Below, in pieces: positions 1 through 9,779 of a DNA stretch of 64,000 bases; the stretch's first letter is position 1; every line of letters starts with the position of its first letter. The stretch is from assembly GCA_027922465.2 (NCBI GenBank), contig BQMF02000102.1:744001-808000 (forward strand), written 5' to 3'. The notes below the pieces were generated by a model, which was not told the origin of the DNA, did no database searches, and saw only the letters and a list, made by a program, of their open reading frames with translations. Origin of the DNA: Turritopsis dohrnii (taxonomy: Eukaryota; Cnidaria; Hydrozoa; Anthoathecata; Oceaniidae). A program made the translations under genes and the position numbers.

Positions 1-855
1 AAATTAGATGATTACAAATGATCATTGTGAATATGAATTATCGCTATATTATTTTCCTTTGTGTTCTAGGTTTAACCAGATGCAATTTTGGTTATGAGAT
101 GTCAAAATGTTTTTATGGTTTTGTTGGTCTTTTCATACGACTGGGTCATTGAAAAAATATAGGAAAACCAGAGAAAGTCTGTTTTGGGCAGGGAAAGATG
201 ATCAAAATTCAATAAAAGTCAAGTACTTTTCTATCAGATGCTGTACGAACCCTGTCTTGAAAACTGCAATTAAACTAACTTTTGTTGCCAAAACTTGGGC
301 GGCAACGAAAACATAAATGCATAATTCAGCCATCAGCACCACTCGCTGATAGTAAATAAATGAGTACACGCTCGTTGTTGATAAAAAAAACCATAAAAAA
401 CACGTTCTTAGATCTGTGAAATTCTAAGAAACTTATATAACTAAAATACCCAGCTTACTTACCTAAAATAATTTTGAAACGTTGCAAAAGAATCATTACG
501 TACGAAAATCATGCAAAAAAAACCTTTGCTTGTCTATACAAAAAATACGTAATAAGCAGAGACTCGGAGTTTTTTTCCAACTGTCGAGACATTTCTTTTT
601 AGGCTTATATTCATTTGTTTACTTTAAGCACTAACGTTAAATCGTCTACGATGATGAAAGTTGCTTGCGCTTGCAATGTCTTCTTGTTGTGCTTTTGTTC
701 ATTACCTTCAAAGAACCTGCAATCGGTCTTCACAATGCAACTCACCTCCTGCTCCTCCTTTCATTAATTACTCTTTCTCTTTATAAGTATTGGTTGGACT
801 CTCTAGGGTTTTCCGATTGTATTGTAAGAAATAGGTATAGCGTGTATTATCAAAG
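1..855. other. No gene recognised
   Basis: This stretch is AT-rich and holds no ORF with a recognisable domain. A short plus-strand reading from about 652 begins with a Cys-rich, hydrophobic run that looks signal-peptide-like. It has no supported splice partner and ends soon after, so I do not call it a gene. Confidence 0.4.
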
Positions 856-857
856 TA

Positions 858-946
858 CCTTATCGGGGATAATTTCGTCGGGCAAAATTTTCGTCACGAA
901 GCAAAACTTTCGTCACTTTTCACCGACGAAATTATCCCCGATAAGG
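858..946. mobile_element. 89-bp foldback MITE, TA target site
   Basis: The terminal inverted repeats are perfect over 24 bp: CCTTATCGGGGATAATTTCG begins the left arm at 858 and its complement ends at 946. TA dinucleotides flank the element at 856-857 and 947-948, as in Tc1/mariner-type insertions. The loop holds two near-identical copies of a GCAAAAnTTTCGTCAC motif. The element is non-coding and can be folded almost end to end. Confidence 0.85.
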
Positions 947-1160
947 TAATTCATTTTGGCTGAAGAATTCCTAAGATAATTATATCTATCATTTTCCCCT
1001 GAGCCAGATACTTTGGGGCTTTTTTGTATAATGTTATTGCTTTTTCACTTCATCGGGGGAAATTTTTCAGCAATATGCTAGGCAAGCTTTTCGTATAATA
1101 CATTTTCTTAAACTTCGATCACGGTATTGGATGAGATGATGATTCCACAATGTTGGTTGA

Positions 1161-1234
1161 GATTTGTAAAAAGTAAACCAATTGTTCAGATGAAAAGGAT
1201 TTGTAAAAAGTAAACCAATTGTTCAGATGAAAAG
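1161..1234. repeat. Exact 37-bp tandem duplication
   Basis: Two identical 37-bp copies lie head to tail (1161-1197 and 1198-1234), each starting GATTTGTAAAAAGTAAACCA. The exact identity suggests a recent local duplication. No gene is seen around it. Confidence 0.85.
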
Positions 1235-1586
1235 GATTTTTATCTGAATCAAGCTGATCTGTCTGGGATTTTGAAACCTTAATAGCATCAAAGCACTTTC
1301 ACTTTTTTCCTGGAACCTTTGCCTTTGTACTTCTTCCATTATCAGTCGAATGCTGTTCAAGGACTGTGGAAAGTTCTATCCACCCTTCTTGCAGAATACT
1401 TTGCATTAAAAGGCACTTCTTTTGCAAACGCAACCTTTTCATCTTTGTATGTAAAGCTAGTTTGAGAATATAGTAAAGTGCTTTTCTTTCTTTGTAGGTA
1501 AATAGTTATGTTGAGGGAATTTTTCTTCATTTGAGAAATGTTGCCACTCTTTTGAAACACTGTTTAACACAAGACACAAGACATAG

Positions 1587-1866
1587 TACGATGGCCCCGA
1601 GGTGTCACAGTTCTCGGTTTTGTTCAGACAGTTCTCGGTTTTGTTCAGACAGTTCTCGAGTTTTTTTAGACAGTTCTCGTTTTTTTTTACAGTTCTCGGG
1701 GGTTTTTTTTACAGTTCTCGAGTTTTTTTAGACAGTTCTCGAGTTTTTTTTAGACAGTTCTCGGGGTTTTTTAGACAGTTCTCGGGTTTTTTTAGACAGT
1801 TCTCGAGTTTTTTAGACAGTTCTCGAGTTTTTTTTAGACAGTTCTCGAGTTCTTTTTAGACTAGTT
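1587..1866. repeat. Minisatellite with CAGTTCTCG core, about 20-22 bp period
   Basis: At least a dozen copies of a unit with core ACAGTTCTCGAGTTTTTTTA are arrayed head to tail. The T-tract length varies from copy to copy, which shifts reading frame repeatedly, so the long low-complexity ORFs across it (rich in F, S, R, Q) are artefacts. The array is preceded at 1587 by TACGATGGCCCCGAGGTGTC. The same motif bounds a second array in opposite orientation at 13719-14056, so both belong to one dispersed repeat family. Confidence 0.85.
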
Positions 1867-1870
1867 AGTT

Positions 1871-2981
1871 CATTTGTTAGGGGCTGGGGACCACATTTCG
1901 AATAATATTTCCCAAGGATTTCAGTTTTAAAAGTAAAATGAATTCCTTGATTATGTTTAACTTAAAAAAACGTAAGTAAATGGGCAACAAGTAGGTTTTT
2001 AACCGAATTGTTTTATTTTTATTTAATTACTTATGTTTAGCCTTGATCTTTCTGTTAGAACAGAACCTCCTTAAATACGATGCTGCGAAGCGGATATAGT
2101 GCATTTTACTTTGCCAACCTGATCGATCGACATTGTTTGAGTCATTTTTGAATACCGATCTAACATTCTTGTAGCGAATACCGTACTACGTGGCCACCAG
2201 TCAGTATAAGAAGCATATCAATAATGTAGAAACTAGACTCGATGTGGAAATAACAGGACTTTGATATCCCTGAGTCTTTCAAAATGTCTTACATCTCAAG
2301 ATAATGTTGTCACAAAGGAATCTGGGAGGGCTGCACAATAAGTAACAATTTCAGACAAGACAGTTGGTTGACAAACCAAATCGCAATCATCAATAGTTTA
2401 CAGCCGAAACAAAATAAGTTCTAGCTAGACAAAAACATGATTCAACATTGAATTGTGGGTAGGGGTAGGGTCATTTTGAATGGTTTGTAAGGTATTTTAA
2501 GTTGTTTATTTTTGAAGAGGTATATCCTCTCAAAGCTAAGCAGCTACCGAGTGATGGCAGATGTTGCATTCATCCATGGGAAATGAAAAAGAAGCTGGAG
2601 GTGAATCCAAGGACTTACAAGAGGCGACAGTAAGAGAAAAAATATCGTTATTAGTTTTGGTTTGGCAACTGAATGTAAAACAAACAATCAAAATACAACA
2701 GAAGAACCCGTCAAAATATGTAACATAATAACATTACCGAGTAAAAACCAAAGAAATAAAATAAAATGAAATAAAACCAAAGTCACTTAACTTTTAGGAA
2801 TCTCAACTGGAATGGAACTACTTTAAGGCATAAAACTAAGAAAGAGTTTTGTCGAATGACGAAGTAAAAAATCACCAAATCACCTAATTCACATCACCTA
2901 ACTTGACCTGAAACTTGAACGCCTATCTTCATAAAGCAAAAACAAAACCAAGAAATAAAACAAGTATAAACAAAAAGTCTT
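1871..2981. other. No gene recognised
   Basis: AT-rich sequence without long ORFs, tandem repeats or clear inverted repeats that I can see. Confidence 0.4.
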
Positions 2982-3552
2982 TCAAATGATATCCATTTCC
3001 CAAGTGCTTCTTAAAAGAATATTAGTAAATTCTTCACGTAGTTCGCAAAAGTTTGTGTAAGTGGATGGAAGCTCCAATACAGGACCGCAGGTATGGGTGA
3101 TAGGTCTGCGTGCCAACGAACTTACATTTTTCATGAACGTTACCTTCAAAGAGAAAACGGATATGATGTCTGATCCTGTGGAAAATCTAAGAAATTTCTT
3201 TAATTGCGACGTATCAAGACCTCGAATATACCTCTTCAAAAATGCCAAAGGAAATTGGTTCCTCATATGGCCATTCCACAAAACGATGACCACCCCCTTC
3301 ATTAAGCTTTACTACTGTGTATTTCTCTGTTATTGGATTGTATCTTTTATAACGTAGATGTATATGTTTGAGTTTCTTTTTCTTCTCAGTAGGCCTTCTA
3401 ATTTTGGCAAGTAGAGATCCAAGTCTATTTTCAGTTTGCTTTCGCCTCTTAGTGCTGGATCCACTCTCATTTACTCTTTCTTTACTATTTTCGTTTTTTT
3501 TCATGTAATCTTCAAACTGCTGCTTTATTGCTTTTTGTAGTACATTATCCAT
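2982..3552 (-). pseudogene. Broken ORF of a mobile-element-associated accessory family
   Basis: Two overlapping minus-strand ORFs look like one broken gene. The first (3552 to 3214, 112 aa) is Lys-rich at its N-terminus and contains a GGGHRFVEW motif. The second (3302 to 2982, 106 aa), in another frame, ends with GPVLELPSTYTNFCELREEF. From memory this arrangement (basic linker, a YxAVKxxxGGG-like segment, then a short beta-rich C-terminal module) resembles proteins common in cnidarian and fish genomes that occur near integrase-core or HECT-type mobile genes. The switch of frame between about 3240 and 3300 implies a frameshift or a missed intron. It lies just downstream of the DDE gene on the same strand and may belong to the same element. 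The family assignment is tentative. Confidence 0.4.
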
Positions 3553-4115
3553 TGTCTAGTCCTAAAACACAAAAGTAACTCATATACTAAAGTATCACAC
3601 CATGATTTGATTCCCATTTGATTATCATATGTATGGAAACAGGCCCGTTGGATGCTTTATAACGATGGGGTGGCTCTAATTATGTGTCTAAGGAGGCCAG
3701 AAAATTTTATTTAACTTTGTTCCTCATAGATTGGCTCAAACAACATATTAGTTTGCCTTTCATTTTAAAAAATTACAAAAATGTAATTTTTATGCAATGA
3801 GTATTCAACATTCAAGTATGTATTGCAGGATTTGACAGCAAAAGAAAAGCATTCAAATGTGCTACATGGCATAGAAAACAATTAAATGTGAAAACACAGT
3901 AATGAAGTTTATCAGCGAAATTACGAAAATTACGAAAATTTTACACTGCTAAATAAGGCTTCAAAAATTGAAAGCTAAGAAAAACTATTGTTTGGTACTA
4001 ATTTGCCCTAAAGCCATAAAAGAGAAAATGATTAAAGGAAATTACAGTTTGACAAAATGTGGAACACCTCTATTAAATGAACAAATGTCACTATGCAATA
4101 ATGCTATATACATTT
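3553..4115. other. Spacer between the two minus-strand mobile-type ORFs
   Basis: AT-rich and non-coding as far as I can see. It separates the DDE gene's stop codon from the accessory ORF. Confidence 0.4.
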
Positions 4116-4897
4116 TCAAACATACAGAGCTATCTTTTCAACTAAGTAAAGGTATAAATCCAATGCCTCAAAAGGATCTCTTGGATGATCTTTGCCATCT
4201 TGTTCCATCAGTGTGGTTGCAAATTCTTCAAATTCCGCAGATACATCTTGTGGGAGGTTACTCACAGGTGGAAGAAAGTCATTAACTTCTTCTTGATAAC
4301 TGTGTGTGTCATACAAGTGAGGTAGGAAAAACATTGAATCAGGTCTGCCCCGTGGACCACAATTTTGACTTTTTGAAATGATGTGTTGATTCCATTCATT
4401 CATGACAGTCCTTAATTCCTTTCTTATCAACTCCATAAAACAGAAACGAACACATTCTAACAGTAAAACATCAGAGGAGTCATAAATACCTAAGTCAACC
4501 ATATCTTGAAAGAAAGATCTCCACCATCCAATTCTGTCATTTCTTAATTTTGACCAGTAAGATTCAATTCTTTGATTTCTCACAGAACTCACAATAGAAA
4601 AGGCTTCTTCAGTGTCTACACCATTGTCAACTAAACTTCTCAAGTAAACATGCATTGGTTGTATGATACTATGCTCTGTGCCATCATCAGCACTGATTTT
4701 CAATGGGATTCCATCAAGTTCCCTGACTGCCTTCATGTAAAAACTTGCAATGACCTCTGGATTTTTATTTGAAACAGACACTTCAAGCCAAATCAACCTC
4801 CTTGAAAATCCATCCATGCATCCATGAAAACTGAAGCCAAATGGCTTCAGTTTGTCATAGCCATCGATGTGCCAAACATTATTCGGACCTGGTGTAT
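4116..4897 (-). pseudogene. DDE integrase-core gene, C-terminal part
   Basis: The open reading begins inside an insertion point at about 4897 and runs to a stop at 4116. It opens with HIDGYDKLKPFGF, continues MDGFSRRLIWLEV, then KISADDGTEHS, then NQRIESYWSKLRND. These carry the three acidic positions (D, D, E) of an integrase-like catalytic core (the rve-like 'integrase core domain' family widespread in cnidarians and fish). After the E motif comes the family's WNQH segment and a GRP motif. The N-terminal part of the same gene lies 7.4 kb away at 12243-12611, and a 28-bp remnant at about 9752-9779 encodes the linking basic stretch (RRRKLKRRKYY). The gene is therefore split by two insertions. 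It carries no other internal stop in this part. Confidence 0.75.
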
Positions 4898-4902
4898 AGT
4901 AT
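4898..4902. repeat. Target-site duplication (AGTAT), left copy
   Basis: AGTAT immediately precedes the left LTR and recurs immediately after the right LTR (9747-9751). This is the 5-bp duplication expected for a Ty3/gypsy-type insertion. Confidence 0.9.
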
Positions 4903-5009
4903 TGTAGTATCTACTATATACTGTTTGTATGAGCGAGACAAAGCCTCTAATATATGTAGTATCTCCACGTGAACACACGTATATTTCAGTGCGTATACCC
5001 CACACTTCA
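4903..5009 (+). repeat. 5' LTR (107 bp)
   Basis: Begins TGTAGTATCTACTATATACT and ends CCCCACACTTCA. By eye it is identical to the copy at 9640-9746. The boundaries are fixed by the TG/CA ends and the flanking AGTAT duplication. At 107 bp it is very short for this class. Confidence 0.93.
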
Positions 5010-5011
5010 TA

Positions 5012-5023
5012 TGGCGACGAGGA
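5012..5023 (+). promoter_or_regulatory. Primer-binding site, tRNA-Ser type
   Basis: TGGCGACGAGGA lies 2 bp after the 5' LTR. It is complementary to the 3' end (including CCA) of metazoan tRNA-Ser(GCU), whose acceptor strand ends ...CCTCGTCG-CCA. Use of tRNA-Ser is typical of Mag-like elements (recalled, not searched). Confidence 0.8.
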
Positions 5024-5258
5024 GCTAAAAGCTCACGCAAAAGAGACACAGAACAATTCACGAAGAAGTATTCAGTCAATTCCTGTACAACAAAAGGTAG
5101 GACAAAGCTTCTTCCACAGAATATAAAACAAAAGCAGTGATAAAATCAAGACATAGCTATCGGTACAAACGCCATCTTGAAAACATATTTCGACGAATTG
5201 GTCTCGATAAGTCAGGACAAAATCTGGAGAGCCGTGGAAGGCCTAGCTACATGACGAT

Positions 5259-8147
5259 ATGGCTTCAGCACTCACAAGTATAAAAGCATGCGTCAAAGAC
5301 TTTTGACCAGACGACGACGCCGGACAAAACATCGACCGACGCTGGAAAGAATGGATAGAGAATTTAGAGCTAGTTCTAGACTTTGAGGGAATAACAGACC
5401 CGGACACCGGTAAATCCCGACGAAAAGCAGCAATGCTTACAGTTGGAGGAACCGAACTTAGAGAAATATTTTCCACATTAGCACCAACGGCCGATACATA
5501 CGAAGCAGCAAAGACGGCACTTACTAATCACTTTACGACAAAGAAGAATATAACGGCCCAACGATACCGATTTTTCTGCACCAAACCAACATCTCCGGAA
5601 GAAACACATGACCACTGGGTCACCAGATTAAGAACACTGGGTAAAGACTGCGAGTTCGATACAATGAATTTAGAGGAGGCAATAAAGCTGGTGGTGACTC
5701 TGCACACTCATTCGGACAAGCTACAGAGACACATAATTGCCAAAGATATGAATCTTAAAACGCTCCTGGAAACAGCCAGAGCAATGGAACTCACCGAAAA
5801 AGAGATCACGTTTATGAAAGAGAACACTCTAGAAGCAGACGTCAAAGCTATAGAAGAGAAAACGCATAACAGAAGAAAACCGGCGTATACAGCTAAAAAC
5901 ACTATTGAAGTATGCAGGTATTGTGGTCAACAAACTCCACACAAAGGTAAATGCAAAGCGAGAGGAGCAACCTGTAAAAGATGTCACAAGAAAGGACACT
6001 TTGCAGTGGTATGTCAGTCAAGACCACACAAAGTAGTACAGCAGATACAGGAAAGCAGTGACGAAGACGAACAACAACAAATAGCCTACAAATTCGAACA
6101 GATCACTTTCAAGTTAGACAAAGTGGAAAAATGTGAGGAACAGGGTAGCAAAAGGCAAAGTCAATCGAGTAACAGTAACAATAACCCACCAACACCAGCA
6201 GTGGAGAAACGAGAATCAACAAGATATGAAACCAACGTGAAAGTGAAGATCGGAAATCAAAGGGTCAAAGTACAAGTAGACTCAGGGGCTGATATCAACG
6301 TCATGGATATCAACACATACAACACGTTACAAAACCCACCTAAGATCAAACCAACACAAGCCAAATTGAAGCCATACAACTCACCGCCAATACCAACAAA
6401 AGGCTATGTATGGATCGAAGTCGCAACGACAAAACACAAGGTGCAAACAAAGTTCTACGTCACAGAGACAAGCAAAAGTCTACCAATTCTAGGAAAATAC
6501 ACAGCATTCGACCTAGATATACTTCAAATCAATGTACATCAGCTAGAACCAGTACGACATCAGGACAACCCCAAACCTCAAGATACAAAGACGAGGCACA
6601 TGTCGTACGCCGAGATGACCAAACAGCTAACACCACTAGCAACCGCCGCTGCGGCAGTAGAAAAACTTCATGAAAATACACAAAACTCAAGTACCGTCTC
6701 CGAGACAATAATAAAGAAACACACCAACGTTTTCAAAGGAATAGGAAAGCATAAATTCCGCCGAGTCAAACTAAACATCGACGAGGAGGTAACACCGAAG
6801 ATACAACCACAACGCAGAATACCGTTTCCGAAACGAGAACAGTTCGACAAAATACTGGAGGAACTGGAAACGGAAGGCATTATAGAACCCGTTGAAGGAC
6901 CGACGGAATGGGTCTCCAACGTTGTACTGACCCCAAAGGCTGATCCCACACAACTAAGGATGAATATAGACATGACCACAGCAAATGCAGCAATACAACG
7001 CACAAGGCACGTCATACCGACACTCGAAGAACTACGCTACCACCTCAATGGAGCTCAACACTTTTCAAAGTTAGATATGAAGCAGGGCTACATGCAACTT
7101 GAGTTAGAGCCAGCATCACGATATATAACAACTTTCTACACGCATCGGGGATTACGTAGGTTTAAGAGATTAAACTTCGGTACCAACGCAGCTGCAGAAA
7201 TTTTTCACCAGGAAATTCAACAAACTGTGGTGGACATACCAAACGCACGAAATTTATATGACGATATCATAGTATATGGCAAAACAAAGAAAGAACACGA
7301 CATAGCCCTAGCGCAAGTACTGCAAAGATTCGAGGACTGTGGTCTAACATTGGGACTTCCAAAATGCAAATTCGATCAGACAGAAGTAGAATTTTTCGGC
7401 ATGAAATTCTCCAAAGAAGGCATGGCACCTACGGCAGATAAAATCAACACATTACTGAAAGCGAAACCTCCCACAAATGTGCAGGAACTCAGATCATATC
7501 TAGGCATGGCAAATTACAGCGCCAATTACATTGCCAATTATTCTTCAATCACAGCACCGCTCAGAGAGATGACAAAAAAGAATGCACAATTTCAGTGGAC
7601 AGAACAGTGTCAACAGTCATACGAACACATATCACAAGCATTGACAAGTACTCCAGTCATGGCTTACTATAACCCTAACCACAAAACACAACTGATAGTG
7701 GACGGGTCGAAATATGGTTTGTCTAGCATTCTCACACAGATGGATCCACAGACCAAACAATACAGAGTCATAAGATATGACAGCAGATCAACGACACCAA
7801 CAGAGGCGAACTACAGTCAGATAGAACTAGAAAGTGCAGCAATAGAATTCGCGGTCAAAAGAAATCACCTTTATCTCTATGGTTTACCTCACTTCACAGT
7901 GATCACCGATCATAAACCTCTGTTACCTCTATATAAAGTCTACAAAAAGGACATGCCACTGCGCATATTTAAAAACAAGATAAACCTACAGGGATACCAT
8001 TTCGAACTCTTACACCAACCAGAAAAACCAACCCTGCCGACTATCTGTCCAGACATCCAGAAGCCACACCAAAAGAGGAGCTACCACAAGCAACAGTCAC
8101 ACATCCGATTAACATCATCATCAGAGACAGTTTGCCATCAGCAATAA
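5259..8147 (+). pseudogene. gag-protease-RT-RNase H polyprotein ORF (disrupted)
   Basis: The uninterrupted 904-codon ORF starts at an ATG at 5433, but the same frame is open upstream to an ATG at 5259, broken only by a TGA at 5304-5306, so the gag N-terminus is probably truncated by a nonsense change. Features in order: two zinc knuckles (CRYC...C and CKRCHKKGHFAVVC, about 5913-6013), the aspartic protease motif VDSGAD (about 6277), and RT (about 6830-7500) with FSKLDMKQGY and LYDDIIVYGKT. The latter lacks the tyrosine two residues before DD, as in Mag-type elements. RNase H follows (VDGSKYGL, ELESAAIEFAVK, TDHKPL). The frame is lost in an A-run at 8023-8027 near the RNase H end. The true continuation is the next frame. 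Confidence 0.88.
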
Positions 8148-9529
8148 CAATAAGCAAAGTGAAGGAAGCCACCCTACAGGACAAAATACTTCAACGTCTA
8201 ATTGAGGCTATCAAGAGAGGATACCCTCACAAAGAAGAAGAAGCAGTACTAGCGCCATACAAACAGATATGGACAGAGCTGTCAGTAGCTGAGGGCCTAG
8301 TACTCAGAGGAGATCGGTTAGTGGCGCCACACTCACTGCAGAAGGATTTGGTGACACTCGCACACGAAGGACACCAGGGCATAGAAAGATCAAAACAATA
8401 CCTGAGATTGCACACATGGTTTCCAAAGATGGACAAAGCCATAGAAAAGGAAGTAGCTACATGCATGGCATGTCAAGTAGTCGTCGCAACACCACAAAGA
8501 GAACCGCTAAAGGTTACAGAACTACCACAACATCCATGGCAAAAACTGACAACAGATCTACATGGACCGCTTATCACAGGGGAACACTTACTAGTAGTAC
8601 AAGACCTTTACTCAAGATATCCGGTGGTGGAGATAGTGACGTCTACTTCGGCAAAGACATGCATCCCGGTATTTGACAAAATTTTCTCATTGTTTGGGAT
8701 CCCAGAGGAATGCACTAGTGACTATGGTCCCCCGTATAACAGTGAAGAATTTAATCGCTACTCCAAGTATATGGGTTTTAAACACACCACAAAGATACCA
8801 TACGCGCCCTGGGCCAATGGTACAGCTGAAAACTTTATGAAGAACCTGGGGAAACTAATAGAAACATCCCAGGAAGAGGGACTCAATTGGAGACATGAAC
8901 TACACAAGTTCTTGAGGGCATACCGAGCCACTCCACATCCGATGACAAAGAAATCACCAGCATCACTACTCTTCAATGGAAGAAAATATAAAACGAGATT
9001 GCCAACACCAACCAACAAAAACGTATTGGTTTACGACAAGGAAGTAAGGGAAGCCGACAAACAAGGAAAACAACGAATGAAACAAGCGGCAGATAGTAAA
9101 AGATTTGTCAAACCAATAGACATTAAAGAAGGTGACCAGGTAATCTGTAGGCAGAAGAAACAACGTAAGCACGACACAAGATACAGCAGTGAAGTGCTAA
9201 CAGTAATCAAACGCAAAGGCAGCCTTATCAAAGCTAAAGGACTCAACACCACCATCACTAGACATGTAACATTCTTCAAGAAAGTACACGAGAAGCCAGA
9301 AGATTACCTGGAGCTGCATGATGAACCAACAACTGATATTATACCGCTAGTAGGAGCGGAGTTACGAACACCAGACCTTCCGGAGCGAGCCCAAGTGCTC
9401 CAGGGTCCAGCTCAAGCTGAGAGGGAGGGAGAAGAACCAATAATGAGAGAGGAAGAGGAACTCGAGGAACTCGCCAGACCACAAAGAACACGGAAACGAC
9501 CAGAACGATTTAATGATTATGAACTCTAA
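8132..9529 (+). CDS. Integrase part of the retrotransposon polyprotein
   Basis: A 465-codon ORF whose frame is in fact open from about 8027, directly after the break in RNase H. It is the downstream part of the same polyprotein rather than a separate gene. It has an HHCC zinc domain (HEGHQGIERSKQYL ... CMACQ), a catalytic core with D in TTDLHGP, D in TSDYGPPYNS and E in NGTAENFMKNL, and a C-terminal GPY/F-like module (about 9150-9280) followed by an acidic tail. No envelope gene follows; the polypurine tract begins about 100 bp after the stop. Confidence 0.9.
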   Translation: MPSAITISKVKEATLQDKILQRLIEAIKRGYPHKEEEAVLAPYKQIWTELSVAEGLVLRGDRLVAPHSLQKDLVTLAHEGHQGIERSKQYLRLHTWFPKMDKAIEKEVATCMACQVVVATPQREPLKVTELPQHPWQKLTTDLHGPLITGEHLLVVQDLYSRYPVVEIVTSTSAKTCIPVFDKIFSLFGIPEECTSDYGPPYNSEEFNRYSKYMGFKHTTKIPYAPWANGTAENFMKNLGKLIETSQEEGLNWRHELHKFLRAYRATPHPMTKKSPASLLFNGRKYKTRLPTPTNKNVLVYDKEVREADKQGKQRMKQAADSKRFVKPIDIKEGDQVICRQKKQRKHDTRYSSEVLTVIKRKGSLIKAKGLNTTITRHVTFFKKVHEKPEDYLELHDEPTTDIIPLVGAELRTPDLPERAQVLQGPAQAEREGEEPIMREEEELEELARPQRTRKRPERFNDYEL

Positions 9530-9626
9530 AGACGGTGATACGAGTAATCCGGCGATAGCAATAAAGTTATATGAACACACTAGTTTTATTCAAAGCGCAA
9601 AAGACACACGTTAACCATCTTATGTT

Positions 9627-9639
9627 AAAGGGGGAGGGA
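9627..9639 (+). promoter_or_regulatory. Polypurine tract
   Basis: AAAGGGGGAGGGA immediately adjoins the 3' LTR, the expected plus-strand primer site. Confidence 0.85.
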
Positions 9640-9746
9640 TGTAGTATCTACTATATACTGTTTGTATGAGCGAGACAAAGCCTCTAATATATGTAGTATC
9701 TCCACGTGAACACACGTATATTTCAGTGCGTATACCCCACACTTCA
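9640..9746 (+). repeat. 3' LTR (107 bp)
   Basis: Matches the 5' LTR over the full 107 bp by eye. It is followed directly by the second AGTAT target duplication at 9747-9751. Confidence 0.93.
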
Positions 9747-9751
9747 AGTAT

Positions 9752-9779
9752 TTCCTACGTTTCAGTTTTCGTCTTCTCC
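9752..9779 (-). pseudogene. Stranded 28-bp piece of the DDE gene
   Basis: On the minus strand this scrap encodes the basic stretch RRRKLKRRK that precedes the HIDGYDKL catalytic motif. It sits between the LTR element (left) and the CAACGTTG element (right), showing that the two transposons inserted within about 28 bp of each other in the same gene. Confidence 0.7.

Larger units (their letters stand above)
4903..9746 (+). mobile_element. Young Ty3/gypsy (Mag-like) LTR retrotransposon
   Basis: A complete element of 4844 bp. It has two identical 107-bp LTRs (TG...CA ends), a 5-bp TSD, a primer-binding site, a gag-pol coding region (in two frames) and a polypurine tract (9627-9639) abutting the right LTR. 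Domain order is gag zinc knuckles, protease, reverse transcriptase, RNase H, integrase, which is the Ty3/gypsy order. The tRNA-Ser primer and the short LTRs fit the Mag/SURL lineage. No envelope ORF is seen. Identical LTRs indicate very recent insertion. The coding region nevertheless has an in-frame TGA near its start (5304-5306) and a one-base frame break in RNase H (about 8023-8027). It inserted into the minus-strand DDE gene. Confidence 0.93.

Noticed and set aside
665..949. Possible secreted peptide gene
   Set aside because: Hydrophobic start, but it runs straight into the foldback MITE and has no supported structure.
1531..1859. Two overlapping plus-strand ORFs rich in Ser, Phe and Arg
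   Set aside because: They are translations of the CAGTTCTCG minisatellite in different frames; the variable T-tracts show there is no selection on frame.
8015..8035. Programmed -1 frameshift between RT and integrase
   Set aside because: The site lies inside RNase H and has no X-XXY-YYZ heptamer in the needed phase. A single-base loss in an A-run is simpler.
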